DNA from: Mesodorylaimus sp. YZB2_4
Taxonomy: Eukaryota > Nematoda > Enoplea > Dorylaimida > Dorylaimidae
DNA: 64,000 nucleotides
Direction of reading: 5' to 3'
NCBI GenBank assembly: GCA_030248295.1
Contig: JASANH010000542.1
Location: forward strand, 186,001-250,000
In this document: piece after piece, positions 11,764 through 24,889 of the stretch
How the letters are laid out: the number at the start of each line of letters is the position of its first letter
Numbering within the stretch: position 1 is the first letter of the stretch
Position numbers and translations under genes: made by a program
The notes under the pieces: generated by a model
The model's input: the letters and a program-made list of their open reading frames with translations, nothing else
What the model was told of the DNA's origin: nothing
Database searches by the model: none

Positions 11764-11910
11764 AGCCAACCAGCCATGATCTAGTATGATTCAATGCGAC
11801 ATGTGCACTTGACAAGACATCAAGCTTAGGCAACTTCATGTTCAGCGTGGTGTGTGCTCGGAAGGCCCATCGGCAATCTTTCTTGAGTTGTACGTAATGA
11901 TTTCGTCGAT

Positions 11911-12464
11911 ATGTTTGCTTTAGGTCGACCTCAGCCTGGCTGGCGCCGCGATGGCGTCCTGTTATTTGCCATGACGCTACGCCTTCGAATATCGGCGTCT
12001 TTGAATATTGGCTGGGATGCCCATCGGCTGCTCGCTCTGACCAAAAATCACGTTATACGAGGAAAACTTGTCTTGGTCACTCGCGCGTCACCACCAAGAA
12101 TAGTTATGCCGACTCCCACTAATCTATGCATATATTTGAACTATCTTTCCGTTTGCAAGTAAAAATGATTAGTCAGATCGCTGATTACGAGACACTTTGT
12201 TCGTGTCTACCAAGTGAAGATGATCCCGCGATTGGACCAATGAACCCGCTGACGGATCTCGAGTCGGACGCCATATCCAACCGAAAAGCCCTGCCGGAAG
12301 GAAAAATCGATCACGACTACTGCTGCCTCGAAATGGATGAAGGAGGTGAGATGTACAGTGCATGGGCTAAGTGCTTGCTGACCTGGAAATGCCACGACCT
12401 GTGCGGGGCCACAATAGCAGACAAGTGCCACGGTAGTTCGACACCACTTAAATTGAGGGCATAG
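11911..12464 (+). other. Possible coding cluster, unrecognised
   Basis: Two overlapping frames are open in a GC-richer patch: 11911-12162 and 12126-12464. The second includes GKIDHDYCCLEMDEGGEMYS followed by a Cys-containing stretch (AKCLLTWKCHDLCG), six cysteines within about 45 residues. A possible acceptor (GTTTGCAAG) precedes ATG at 12165 and a possible donor (AGGTGAGATG) lies near 12345. I recognise no family, and antisense frames are also open here, so this may be chance. Confidence 0.2.
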
Positions 12465-14689
12465 GGTAGGTAATTGCATTTTTATTCCTGCCATACCGTA
12501 GGTACTTGTGATTAAAACCAGGTACAGTAAACTATGGCAGGGTTGTATTTACTGTGGTAAAATCTGTTGTATATACTGTGCACTTATTTCCATATCGATT
12601 AACCCTTTGAGGAAACAGAATTTCGAAAAAGTAACTGGCCTCTTCCGGGCCCGACTTTAGGCCCCAACCCATTTTTTTTGTTTGGCTCCAGTTTTTAGGC
12701 AGAGTGGGTTTGGGTTGTGGGGGCTGACCTTTTGTGAACCCGATCTAAAAAACCATTTTTCCACTTGGGGTCTGCCTTTATTAGTCAGCTTGAGCGTGTG
12801 GTTGGTCTCACAGCGTATTGAATCCAATGCTACATGATGGCCTTTTTCCTTTCGAGTCGACAGATTCTGGTGTGGCAAAAGCGTCAAACAGAAGCTGGGC
12901 GCACAATTCAGTCGTGATCATTGTCGCGATCCAAGACCTTGGGCGCTCGAAGGTCTAGTGCCCCTCCTACACTAGTCTAATTTGGCATGGCAGCCTGACT
13001 GTAAGCTCTGGCCCGATCTTTTGTCGACTCGCATCCACGTGGAAGGACTAGCAATATTGATTATTAGCTTCCTTTTGAAACACTCCTCGAGTATGTTCTC
13101 AGTGAATATGTTCTCGCGATGGTCCCTTGCCTTGAGAAAACATTCTTAATGGATACTAAGCTCGAAATAGCTATACATCTGAGCCAGGTTTTACTGAATT
13201 ACAAGTCCACAAGTGACTCGTGCTCCATCAAAATATGCCGTCGACATTTCCAAATGTTACAGGACTTTTAAAAAAAGAATTGTAAGTGATCTAGGTTCAT
13301 AACTTACTAAGCTTCCAGAAAAATCTGATTTGTAATCTGTGAGCGATCTTTTTGAGCCAGGAGGAGGTTTTTTGTCCTTGCAGGGCCCTTTTTAGATATT
13401 TCTTGATCGGAAGTTTTGCCAATTTGTCTTTTAGCGGATGAATATGATGACGAGACCAACATCTCTTTGTTCGAGCAGCAGGGCTTGAGAGAACGGTCCC
13501 TCAACTGGGGTCATGTCATTTGAAACTTGCAGCTCGAAAAAGGAGTCGTCGTTGAGAGGTTGACACTCGAGCTCTCAAATACTTCTCAAGTTGACAATCG
13601 GTTTTTGGGGAAACCCAAAACCCCAGATTCGAAAGTGTTGTCAGATTGGATAATGCCAGCTCCAAATCCTGCTACATATAAGGTGGCTCGTACAGGAGGT
13701 GTAACTCTGGAGATATTTCTGAAGGTAGATGGAAGATGCGACTCACTCGACTGCTCTCAAGAATATATTCATCGTTAGGTCAAGTTTCAGAGCTATGTCA
13801 CCCTCAAAATGCGCTACCCGAAGCCCTGAGGAGACCAGGGAAGACTCTTCCACTGAGCTACCAACTTTTCCTTCTCAGAATAGACTTCCAAGTAGAGCTA
13901 ATATGCTAAGATTACTGTTTCTGATGTCTTTTAGCAAAAAATGATAAATTTCGCGACTCATGACTTTGGAAATTCCACATCCGGCGTTGGACAGATTCTT
14001 GCGTGATTGCAAGAATAAACCGTGTGAGCCGAGTCTAGATCCGACAGCTGATGGCTGGCGAACTGCCACGAGCTCGAGATCCAGGTTATCGCAGGCTTCA
14101 CGAAAATATTGCTGAGCGTAAACCGAGTTGCTACGCGAAATGGCTGCTTTGCCAGTCGGTTCAATGATGCTATGATGCAGCTGATCGAAGGCATCTGCGT
14201 TTTATGATGCATCGTCTGTAATTCTAACGCTATTCGCATGTAATGTGCTTTTTTATATCGTATGTAGTTCGAAGTTTTTCTTTACAAGGAAAAATTGGCA
14301 CCCTTAAGGTGCCTATCTCATCTAATGCCCTAAAAATTCGTGCCGGTCGCCTTTCACATCAGGCGAACAGGCTGGACTCCGAGGTCACGGCTCCATTCGC
14401 TTATGCACTGGGCGAACACCCAGGACACAATCGAATATCTTCAACTTATTGAAAAGGTTAAAAAGGTCTGCCGAGGGCGGAGGTGCTCCCAGTCGAGACA
14501 TCGGTGGGAAACTGCTGTGGAACTGCTCCCCCCCCCCCCCCACAGCCCTGCTTATCACATCATGACCGCCGGCGACTGGCTAAACCGGGCTATAGACCCC
14601 CAAAAAATACAAGAGGCACGGAAGTGGCAGAAGTAGCATCCATTATTTTAAAAACTGCCATTAAAGTCTGCATGACTTATGCCAGTAGC
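12465..14689. other. Intergenic, no gene recognised
   Basis: No supportable gene. A word-iterated tract of the GGGTTTGGGTTG kind lies at 12645-12790 and a C14 run at 14528-14541. Short open frames around 13.5-14.2 kb lack recognisable motifs. Confidence 0.5.
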
Positions 14690-15124
14690 GACGAATCGGA
14701 TATTTGCGCTAAAGCAAAAATCACAGCAGCATATACCATGCCCTCACACTTTTGCATTAATGCATTATCGCATGCTGATGAATTAAGTGTGGAAGCACGC
14801 AGAAACCAGCAGCTCGCTTATTTGAAAAATAAAATACATATGATAAGCGATACAGCAATTCAGCGACACCAGGAATCATGATTGGCAACAACATCTGCTT
14901 ATTTCCAAATTCCTGTTGCAACGTTGCAGTATTCAGAATATTTTTTTACAAAAACGCGGCAGACCAAACAAGCAAGAAATTCATTGCGGGTCCGCTTACT
15001 GGAAAAACCTGCCAGAAGAAAAATGTCTGTGCTGACGCTAGTGTGGCAGGGTGTTTTGACTCATATGTACACAGCGTAGGGAGCTAGTGTATGCATGTTG
15101 TAAAAAACCAAGTTTCATCATAAC

Positions 15125-15130
15125 TTTATT
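15125..15130 (-). promoter_or_regulatory. Polyadenylation signal AATAAA for Cys-rich gene B
   Basis: Complement of TTTATT, at the position homologous to the signal behind copy A. Confidence 0.6.
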
Positions 15131-15207
15131 ACTCTGCTGCATGCACACGTTTAATCAATGAACTTGCATGCGCATCTTCTATGCATCTGCGTGCACTAGA
15201 GAGTGTC

Positions 15208-16047
15208 TCAAGCCCTTCGACGGCTATTCTCAGGGTATGACTGACCCCCTGGAGATTCAGCAAAGAAACCATACATTTCTTTCAAGACTAACTGGTTGTT
15301 GTTTCTATCGAGCCCGGACAAGCCGAGGCAGAAATCGGTGTCGAGTATATATTGAGCTTCGAGGACTCTATGGCCGCCTTCAGCAGTATTCAAGACGCCT
15401 GGGTACATGCGCTTGTTCCAATAAAATACCGCCCACCTATTTGCGACCAGTGGTTGTGGATAGCCGCATTGGAGCTTGTCGTAGCAGTCGCGAATCATAG
15501 TCGCTACCTGCGTCAGAACCTGCTTCTCAGGAGCGTTGTATGGGTAAGGGAGGGCGCACACGTCTTGTTCGTGGAACTCCTTGCTCAAGTCGACGTATCT
15601 TTCGTAGTAGAGCGCCCCCCGCTTGCTTCTTCGCAGAGGCACCATTCCATTCGCTTTGACATTTCTCAACTCCGAAGCTGATGGTTTCTCGCAACGTTGT
15701 GCTCGGGCATTATAGTTGATGCACTTGCATCTGATTCTAGTCATGTTGCAGTTAACATATACAGGCGGCTCGAAATGTTTGATTTGTGGCTCTTGACCAC
15801 GGTTCACACAATCGTCGATGAAGCGCTTGATTCTTTGTTTCCCTTTTCCTTTTTTGCCTTGATTTCGATTTTGACTTTGGGTTTCCCGCTGAAAACACCT
15901 CGGATTGTCGCATCCACTGCAGTACAATTTATATTTTCCGCAGTCTGAAAAAAAACATGACCAGGTTTTGCTCACCAAACCGCCACCTGATCACTCACAT
16001 GCGACACTTGCCATAGCAAGGAGCAAGAAAATCAGTACCAGGCGCAT
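15208..16047 (-). CDS. Unrecognised secreted 13-cysteine protein, copy B
   Basis: Exon 1 is 16047-15999 (signal peptide MRLVLIFLLLAMASVA, identical to copy A) and exon 2 is 15944-15208. The intron is 54 bp. The protein is about 261 residues. It keeps all 13 cysteines, the RCKCINYN motif, the RRSKRG basic site, ALYYERYVDLSKEFHEQDVC and RWAVFYWNKRMYPGVL. Compared with copy A it has a longer Gln/Asn/Lys-rich linker after Cys4 (residues about 35-55) and a few extra C-terminal residues including RRRA. Variation confined to the linker and conserved cysteines indicate a real protein under constraint. Function unknown; the signal peptide puts it outside the cell or in secretory granules. Gene order, intron position and polyadenylation site all match copy A. 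Confidence 0.85.
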
Positions 16048-16315
16048 TGTTGAATTGTTGTCAGCTGGAACTTGAAAAAATGGTTGACCGAAATGGCTAG
16101 AAAACTTCTTCGATCATTTTTATATCCACCATGGTTAAACAGCATTGTCATTCGATGCGCGAGCTTTTTTTTATTGAATGATGGAAACCCAAACGGCATG
16201 CATTTTAGCTTATTTGCTGCCTTTTCAGAACTTTAGGGTGTATGTTTTGCGCGTAATTTGTTCGTTTGCCAACAAAAGGCAGTGCTGTTGAATTTTAAGT
16301 TTGCATGCGCTGAAT

Positions 16316-17286
16316 GCAATCTGCAACACGGATTTCAAAAAAGTTTGTTGCCATACTTTTTTGTTCATGCTTGGCAAACATCAGTAAATGCTTGTATTCT
16401 TTGCAGCTTATCTTTCTGAATTCTCCAGCGTGACAGCAAACAAAGTTCCAGCGAGGGTGTTCGTAAAAAGCATGCACTAAAATTTTTATTTTTTCATGCA
16501 ATAAAAAAGTATGCGAGCACTTCATCAGTCGGAAGAGCAAGAAAGGAAGGAAGCCGGCGGATTCGTACCAGAGACAAGCCAATCGTAGCCTTCACATGTT
16601 TTGAACTTGATATTGTCGAAGCTTGTCTGTCACACTACTACTCACACTTTTGACAAAAAAGATCCAGTTTCGGTCAACTGAATTAAAAAGATGCAGTTAA
16701 CTGTATCAACGCTAGTTAAGGGCAATTAATCAATAGTCATCATCGCCAGGTTAAGTGCTGCCTGTCGGGTCACACTTCCGCTTCGAATGACTGATCGTAG
16801 AAGTTTCGTTGCATGTAATGCAGCCTTGGCCGATTCTGTGTTTGCAATCAGCTAGTCTAAACAGATGAATAGAGATTTCGGACAGCTCAGTGCATTGGAA
16901 ATCATCAATCATCAAACCCATACCTTACCTCCCCCCCCCCCCCCGCCCCGAATACTGCACATGAACTTAGGAAGGGGGAGCTAGAGACTTTAGGCTCATC
17001 AGCTTTAATGAATTCGGAATTTTCTAACATATCAGTCAGGACCAATCAGTTACGATCTCCGCAAGGAGGAACGACAGCGTGAAATTTCAGCTAGTTACCT
17101 TCAATTCCCATTCTATCAGTGTTTTAAAAATGGAAGGCGGAAGGTGGAAGTGTGGAGGGAAACTTCCTGAATGGGCACAACAATTAATTATATGCATGGT
17201 GTTATCAAACGTATAGCAGAATAAACATGGGAGAGTTGATCATATTAATTTATGTCCTCCCTGCTGTACAGTGTTATTCATGATAA
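16316..17286. other. Intergenic, repeat B fragment and C-run
   Basis: A fragment of repeat family B at about 16640-16715 ends in AACTGTATCAACGCTAG. A C14 run lies at 16931-16944. No gene is supportable. Confidence 0.55.
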
Positions 17287-20200
17287 TTAATAATAAGCAT
17301 ATCGACTGTCACATCCACCTCTATCCATCACGGAGCTATTATACTGATCCTTTTTTCCATTTCCCATTGCTGCGTAATGCAGAGATGGTAAACTGCCATA
17401 ATGAGCTTGCGAACCAAGGACGCTCGTCTTTCTGTTATACTCGTTAGTGGAGGCTGTCGGGTAGACGACGCGGTTCAAACTGTGCACGGATCGACGGGCA
17501 CCATAAAATGGAAATTCGTCGTTGCCGCTTACGAAACCTCGATCCTCTGAGATTTTTGCTGCTGGATTAATAAAATGATGGTCCATTCCTCCGCCATTGG
17601 CACTACTACTCACACTGTAGGCTCGGCCATACAGCGCCCCGTTACCACCAGACCAATATCTGGGCAATGGAATAGGCAGAGTGGGGAAACGTAAGGTCGA
17701 GCACGAGCCTGTTTTTGGAGCGTAAGCGTGATGCAGAAGATACGAACAGATCATGCCACTGATGACACTGATGACATACTCGATTAGAGCCAATAGAGCA
17801 ATCAGTGCATTCATTCCAATAATCCATTCTTGAATGGGTTTCACTTTCATTTCGGCATCCATGATTTCACTCACGCCATGACCATTTTCGTATTGATTGG
17901 CACTCTCGTAAGTGCTTCGATATCCGGCCACCAAAGTGTACAAATCTCTCATCGCTGGAGCCATGACGAAAAATCCAATAGAAGCAGTCACGGCATTCAT
18001 GACCGCTGATGCTAATAGAAATTGACAATGTTGCGAGGCCATCCACTGTACGAAAACTGAAGCAAAAACAACAATGCCATTTGTCGAGTAGACCAAATAG
18101 GAAACGTGCACATTGTAGGCCCAAAGAGCTACTTCGGCCGCGATGCTAACAGCAATGGTCACGAAGGCGTAGAGGAGATGGAAGAATCCCAGCGAACACA
18201 AGGCTCCTTTGGCAGTGGCGGCTGCACTTTTCGATTGAGTAAAGATCGATCTGGGCATATCGCGAATAGCCCTGGTAAATTTGACGCATAACCAAGTCGA
18301 CGTGATGAATTCGATCAACATAATACTTGCTTCGATCGAGTACAATGTTATTCGACCCGTGTGCGCGTTGAAATTAGCTTGTTGGTTAGACGGGTTGGAT
18401 GGATTTGGGTCGAGTTCATCTGCAAAAATGTAAAGTTACGTAGAATTTTTAAAAAATTGATGCACTTACCTTGAAATCTAGGATTTCTAGCCGCTTGATA
18501 AATCACATTTAGGCTATAAAGCGCTCTTTCAAAAGAAAGAACTGATGAAATCACAGATAATACATAAACTGATGTGGTGAACGTTTTCGGTCGATTGGCG
18601 TTGATAAGACCACTGGCGATGAACAGACATCCCAACCAAAGGACACCAACACCACCGTCGTATCCCCGACTGAAATCCCAGGATACTAAGGAAATGACAC
18701 AAAGTGAAATCAACGCTAATCCGCAAACGCATTGAAAAATTCCAGAGCAACTTTTGTGCTTATGTAGGTTTTCATCATATTCCACAAAAATATTTAATTC
18801 ATCCGATTCATTGTCGTCGTTCATTCTCAATCCAGATGCTCCGTGATAGCGGAAATTAGACGCTGGTACAATGCCAGTTCCGAAAATAGAACGCGAATTT
18901 CCTAAGGAACTTATTTTGGAATTGTTCGATTTTGCTTTCCCATTGCCAGTTTTTTCGATGTATGAACTAGCTTCTACGGCTGATATGACGCTGTGAGCGA
19001 ATGATAAGGCTAAACTGCCAACAACGGCAGCGTGAACCACGAATTTGACGAAGGCTTCTCGTTTATCGCCATCTGTATGCACTTGAACACCATTATCCAA
19101 GGCTGTCTGAAAAAGAAATGAAACACTTGCAATAATTTTCTGCCATTCTTCTGTGCTGCCTGTATCCCTGTTTATGTTTCCCTGTTTATGTTTAGTTCTC
19201 GCGAGTCCTATGTACCCATATTTGAGGATACTGTAGTGAAGGGCAAAAAAATATTCGCTTTTTGGAAGGAAAGGAAAGAACGGTAATATTTTCCATTCCC
19301 GGTGCAAACCAAGGAGATTTAAAGATGAGTTTCAGCACTTTGGATTCAAATAAAAAGATTAGGGAGAGGCTTTGTACTGATATCATGTGTATCTTGACGG
19401 GACACCATATCGGATTAGACACACAAGATTTCGAATGATTTCGGCCAAAAATCTATCGCTCCTGCCGCCCCACCTTTTTTTAAATTTTTGTTGGTTGGGC
19501 ACCGTGTCGCTCCAGTTCCCCACGGGACTTCTAACCCATTTTGCCTACAGCCGGCCAGCAGTCTTATTTGATGAGCGAGGCCGTGAGGTGACCAGCTCTC
19601 ACAGCAGCTTCCCTCTGCGTGTCTCCACTAGGAGCACCAGCGGGGGACTTACTAAACTGTTCCCACTCTGAGAACGGGCTTACTACTGTAAACTGCCGTC
19701 CTCAGTCGGAACAGAACTCCGGCCTCCCGGTTAGGGTTGCTGACCCAAGCAATGCGGGACCAACGCCTTAACCGACTGAGCCACCGCGGCTCTTGCTGCC
19801 CCAACTAGCGTTGAATGTGCATATGTGGAACAACATCTTGTAAGCCCTTTAAGATGACCCTCTTTATAATAAGACCACTGGCGATGAATAGCCATCCCAA
19901 CCGACGAACATACTGCATTAAAAACCACTATACTGCAGGGTCTTATCTGGTCTTACTTTCTCCCAATGCATCTACTGTATGTTGGGACTTTTTACTCAAA
20001 CCTTTCTTTTTGCGCATAGGTAAAAGCCATCCAATATTTTAGAATCTCCAGTTTTTCTAGACTGCTTAAATCATTTTCATGTAATCCTTGTCACTGTATA
20101 TTTTGTTTAGGAAAATTCAGCCTTCGTCTTGCAGTAAGTCGAGTAAATTATGGTTTTATATTTCGCATACCTCTAATAGTCTTCTGTTGAACTTAAGCAA

Positions 20201-21253
20201 CCCGATGTAGACTAAGGCTGAATCGCTAGATAAATGCGTGCATTCGATATTGTCCCTGCTTTTGTGGTGTGGGGGTGGAGCTTTGGCAGCAGTAACTGGG
20301 CTCCCAATTTTCGTTAAACTTTGTCCGCGTATGCAACAATATATCAGAAAATGAAGAATCGGCCTCACCTGCAACACCATCTTCAATTCATCGTATCTCG
20401 AATATTCTCTGACATCGGCCACAAAATAATTAGACATAATATAATCTAATGTCTTGATCGATAAAACTGCAGAAGCCACAGAAAACAGCAATGATATTTT
20501 TAAGTTCAATAAATTCCAGCCACGTCCTCCATACAATGCTCTTAAATCAATACAAGCCCCAAAAAACGTTATAGAACCGGCCAAAATATGCCATCCAATT
20601 TTTATAAAATTACTTTTCTTTTTATATAACGCTTCTAAATATGAGCCCAAACAAAGCGTGGCCAAACCGCAGCATATTTTCATTAAAGCAACGCAAGCCA
20701 TTTGTTGCCTTCGACGTCGATTAGCCGGAGTTATGGCGGGTTTGACAATTGGTCTCGATGAGTTATCGTTATGTAATCGTTCAAAAATAAAAAAACTAGC
20801 GGCGCTTATGATCGCTCCCACGACTGATAATACGATCATTGCTGAACACACAGCCAATTTCCCAACGTGACTACGCATCATATCATCAGTTACCAATTCC
20901 TGTCCGCCATCCAACCGTCGTATTTCGCGCATGGATTCGTACTGCGTGGATTCTTGGGCTATAGTATCAGCATAGAAACAGAGTGTCCACAATGATAGCA
21001 CGAGACTGATCACTGATAAGGTTTTAGCAAGAACAGAGCCAAAATTTTTGCATATCATATGTACACCAACTGAACCAGTCAAAATATGAATTGCATTGAG
21101 ATATCGAAAATCAATCAAAGAAGCATTGTCCAAGGCGGCAGGGGAAAATTGGACGAGCGATATGATAAGTGATAAGATGCCGATAATTATTTGAATGATA
21201 TTAAATATGAAAAGATATTTCCAGGAACTACGGTTCGATGACACTGATGACAT
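17287..21253 (-). CDS. Polytopic membrane protein of four tandem four-pass modules (about 16 membrane segments)
   Basis: Three exons: 21253-20369, 19106-18470 and 18419-17287, about 884 residues. Phases agree (0 at the first junction, 1 at the second). The first intron is 1,262 bp and the second 50 bp. Hydrophobic segments fall into four sets. Each set has three closely spaced segments, then a longer polar loop, then a fourth segment, and sets are joined by polar linkers (for example RPIVKPAITPANRRRRQQ). Module 1 starts at KYLFIFNIIQIIIGIL, module 2 at CVALMKICCGLATLCL, module 3 at FQCVCGLALISLCVIS and module 4 at FFHLLYAFVTIAVSIA. Both introns fall in the loop before the fourth segment, in modules 2 and 3. 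The final 120 or so residues are a Ser/Tyr/Gly-rich tail, probably cytoplasmic. The topology recalls MS4A/tetraspanin-like four-pass proteins, but I see no diagnostic motif and name no family. A SINE sits in intron 1. Confidence 0.85.
19545..19795 (-). mobile_element. tRNA-derived SINE, head type 2, in intron 1 of the polytopic gene
   Basis: On the minus strand the head carries an A box (TGGCTCAGTCGGTTAAGGCG) and a degenerate B box (GAGTTCTGTTCC). The body after the head (GACTGAGGACGGCAG, GTTCTCAGAGTGGGAA) matches the SINE at 34254-34565. The distal tail (GGCCAGCAG, AGCTTCCCTCTGCG, ACTAGGAGCACC in plus orientation) matches the SINE at 10065-10455. Confidence 0.75.
19868..19901. repeat. Intronic echo of an exon 2 segment of the polytopic gene
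   Basis: Thirty-four bases (ATAAGACCACTGGCGATGAA...) repeat 18604-18637 with two mismatches and in the same orientation. The source lies in exon 2 of the host gene, the echo in intron 1. Confidence 0.7.
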
Positions 21254-24200
21254 GATATTTAAAAAAAATTTGCACTATTTATGACAAAGAAGCAGATAAA
21301 GTTTGACCAAATTGAAAAGAGCAGAAGTTGATTTGAGGAAAATTTCACTCACGATCAGTTTCAAAATGTAACCCGCTGATCACACTTCCGAAAAACAAAA
21401 CTTGAACGGAAATCGTCATTTCACAACTTTCAAATACAAAATTTCGCAAGCAATAGTTGGACGTCTAAAATTCGTCAATGGCGGAAGAAAATCGTTTTGT
21501 TTGCATGACAAGCAAAAGTCGAGTCAGACATTGCGGCGACTTTATTTGCCAAAGTACAAGCGACCAAATTGTACTTGAATAGAAAATTTCGAGACAGCCG
21601 AGAATCGTTAGTTTACTTTGGACTTGACTTTGACTCGAAAAAGTTCGAAAGCAATGGCAATAGGAATCGGAGTTTTACTGGTCACTCACTAGGTGTGTAC
21701 TGTTCGGGATTAGTGTCCACGAAGGCCACGATGAAAAGTTTTTGTATCCTTACGTGTTCTCGTTTTTAAATCCTCTTCCGCGTTTACAAAGTTAGAACGG
21801 CTGGACGAGGCGAGTCGAGCGAAAGTGACCACTTCAGGAACGGAATGCGGGTAGATTGGATCGAGTCGGGTGTGTTCGAGGGAGCTCGAAGGGTGACATT
21901 CGTTCTCGTAGTGGATGAAAATATTTGTTTTCGACCAGCGGCCAATTGAAACTGCCAACTTCTGCCAATGCTCATGCATAAAGTGATTTCGGCTGCTCGT
22001 GGCAGATTTCGGAGTTGTGCTTCGCTATAGTGCACATCAGTGTGTGTCCTGTACAGCACGAGGCAAGAGCGCATTTTTTGTGCCCGTTGCTGTTGTTTCG
22101 ACAAGTCGCACGGTCAGAAGCTGACCAGACACATGATACATACACAATGCTAGAACAGCTTACAAAACGGCTGGTTTATCTTCAGAAATGACTTGCAGCC
22201 AGACGGAAGCTATTCGCGCGACTTTTCGACTTCTTTTCAATCTGAGGACATGGATCATTGATCGGTCATTGATTGATTTTGGATCGGATCACGTGAAATA
22301 CTTGTAATTTTTCTTTGCAAACGCATCACCTTTTTTCAAAGGTTGTTTCCACGATAATCATTTTTACTTTATAACAGTATCTTAAACAGAAAAATGGCGA
22401 GGCAATGCAGAATACTGATTTTATTATTACAGAATGGTTAGTTGGCTGTTTGTCTGCACTTTGCACACGCGGCTTTTTTTGAATTTTAGATCAAATAGTT
22501 CAGATCTGTTGTCTCACGTCCATGACGGGAGACGAGAGGTTTGTTTGTCAACAGGAGCTGTCTGACATCCGTGATGGCGTCCAAAATTGACCGACGCCAT
22601 CACGAAAAGATATCCGCGAGCAGAATAATCCCGCCATCCCCCCAAAAACTCAGTAATTCTTCCATCAAAATTTCCTGCTTGAACTTTTGGAAATTTCACG
22701 TAGCAGAACAGCAAACAACAGGCAACGAATTCAGTGGCGATCAGGCTTACGTATTCTCGAAAGGCGAGTCGAAAACTGACAATACCTGACGACAACTTGC
22801 TCCTGCAACACCACATTTGCTTTTGTCCAAAATCCTTTAGCCTCTTTTGTCGAGAAAGGTTTTCTCGTTGAGCCTTTTTTCCGCCGAATGGGACTGGTGG
22901 GACAGGTTTCTTTGATAGGGCAAGGTTCCGGTTTTTTAGGTGCCAAGGTGTCCTTAGTTTTCCTTGTCTAGAACCTGCTCTCTTTGTGGTATTTGGTGCT
23001 CTGAGACTAGAACAGGGAGGAGGCAGTTATAACATCGTTTGGCGTGGAGCTGGACAGTCTGCTGTAGTATTGTGCCATTAAATTTGTTGCATACACGTTT
23101 CTCCGGCCACTTGCTGTTCAATCGACTGATCGCCCTTGTCACCAAGACTCTGCCCCTTGTCGCCTCTGATCAAATTCCACTGCGCCAGGGCGCACCTTTA
23201 TCCTGATGACTGCGGACATCTTTTACGGTGCAGATGGACCATCTACCAATGACTTGACAATTATGAAGCTGCCATGACTTCTGAATCAACGGTACTGTGT
23301 CTTGATGACGAGCCTGTCAACCAGAGAATTCCACCTTGGATGATCGAACAGAAGTACCTTCATCAAAGTTGTTTCAATGGTTGGGGGGCGCCATTTTTTC
23401 ACGGTTTTTCATTGTTTTTTCCCTACTTTGATGCCAAGCCCATTTTGATTGTCATTGTGGCAATCACTATCAATCACTGCGGTCAATGCAACACTCTGGC
23501 ATAACATCTTGATGAGTACGTAGACTCCCCTGCAGAGGGCCTTAGCCCGAGTGATTCACATACTTTAGCCTGGTTATGCAAAAGCCGCATCTATGTTGGG
23601 CAATTTACTCCCTTGAAGCTCGAAATTTCCATGCTGCTGCGTGATATGCTGTGATGTCCCATCTGCCCGGTGCACTTATCTGCTTGTCACGTATCACTCA
23701 CTCACATTCAGCTGTCTTTGCTGCATATTCTATCCATCGCAATCGGATCACGTTCGTTCATGTTTTATCACCATCAAACGCCGGTATCTAGCCTGGAGGT
23801 CCAAGGGACACAGAATGATTTTCGCGGTCGCGAGTCGAACACTAGCGAGTAACAGCGCAATCAGTTTGAGGGGCAGACACTTACCCATCACGCGACAGGC
23901 TTAATCAACTCAATACTAAAACTGTCGGATCCATGAGCTCGCTATGAAAATGGGCGCAACTTCTCTGTTCACTTCTATGACTTGTGGGTCTCATCGTCAG
24001 TTTCTCACGGTTAGGTTTTTTCGAGCTGACAAAATGGTGTTCCTTCGTGCTAGGTAATGGCTAACAACAGCTTAGCATACGATAGCGTGTCATGCCGACT
24101 AAACCGACTGAAAAATCTAGTTTTCACTTCTCTGGCGTGTCATAAAAACCAGGGAACCTAAGATTTTTTTAGTGAAGCCAACATGAAACTGGCAGAGAAA

Positions 24201-24889
24201 AATTTTAAATTTTAAAAACGAAGCATCACGTCAATGCGGTTGATATTGAAATTGTGTGTTTTGTAGATGTGCATGATCTTCAAATGCAAGTAGCCACTGC
24301 ACTGTACGTGCTTGTTTGAAAAACGAGCACTGTCTATTCTCAATTTAGGATCTCGGCAAGAGAGAATAAATGAAATGTCGAAAAATGAACTATGCTGACG
24401 CAAAACAGGCCTGATGTCTTTGTTAGTCGATGACGCCTCCAGTCAGACGCGTCGGGCTAAGGGAGCTCGTTATAATTCACTGTTTTCCATCGAATTCAAT
24501 TCTCAAATCTCACACGTTCACTAAACTAACCTTTATTATTTTCGGAAATTTATGGATTTTCTTAGAATATGTGGCGATGCTCCGCCGCTTCGATACGTGA
24601 TCCATTGGGAGCTCATTTCGAACAAGACAAATTAGCTCTTGTAGCATAACCAGGTCTCCTTGGAGCTGAGCAAGGTACGCACTCGGGCTGCCTTCCCCTG
24701 GTGTATACTCCAAACGAGATGAGCCGAGAACATGCAATAAAAAATTTCTAAAAATGCTTTCTAGCTGATATAGATTTTAAGAACAGGGAATTAATTAGGC
24801 TTTTCCAGATGGATTTGAATGTACCCTAAAAGAGCCTCGCATCGTTTCTTCAATCTTGGTTTCACTCGTTTTCTTCATACAGGGCAGGT
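21254..24889. other. Intergenic, no gene recognised
   Basis: It contains 5' flank of the polytopic gene, a GATCGGTCATTGATTGAT-type tract near 22255-22305 and a short hairpin at about 22572-22602 (TGATGGCGTC arms). A 75-codon minus-strand frame at 24510-24737 is open but unrecognised. Nothing else is supportable. Confidence 0.5.

Larger units (their letters stand above)
14690..16315. repeat. Segmental duplication, unit 2 (carries Cys-rich gene B)
   Basis: Direct-orientation partner of 7850-9460, about 6.85 kb away. On the gene's 3' side the match is traced from AAAAATCACAGCAGCAT (about 14720) through the polyadenylation signal; on the 5' side it runs to about 16315. Coding sequence is far better conserved than the flanks, which suggests selection on the protein since the duplication. 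Confidence 0.8.

Noticed and set aside
24510..24737. 75-codon minus-strand frame with an amphipathic stretch (LQGDLVMLQELICLVRNELP), near the peptide precursor
   Set aside because: It has no signal peptide and no recognisable family, and an AATAAA lies inside its end. Too weak to call.
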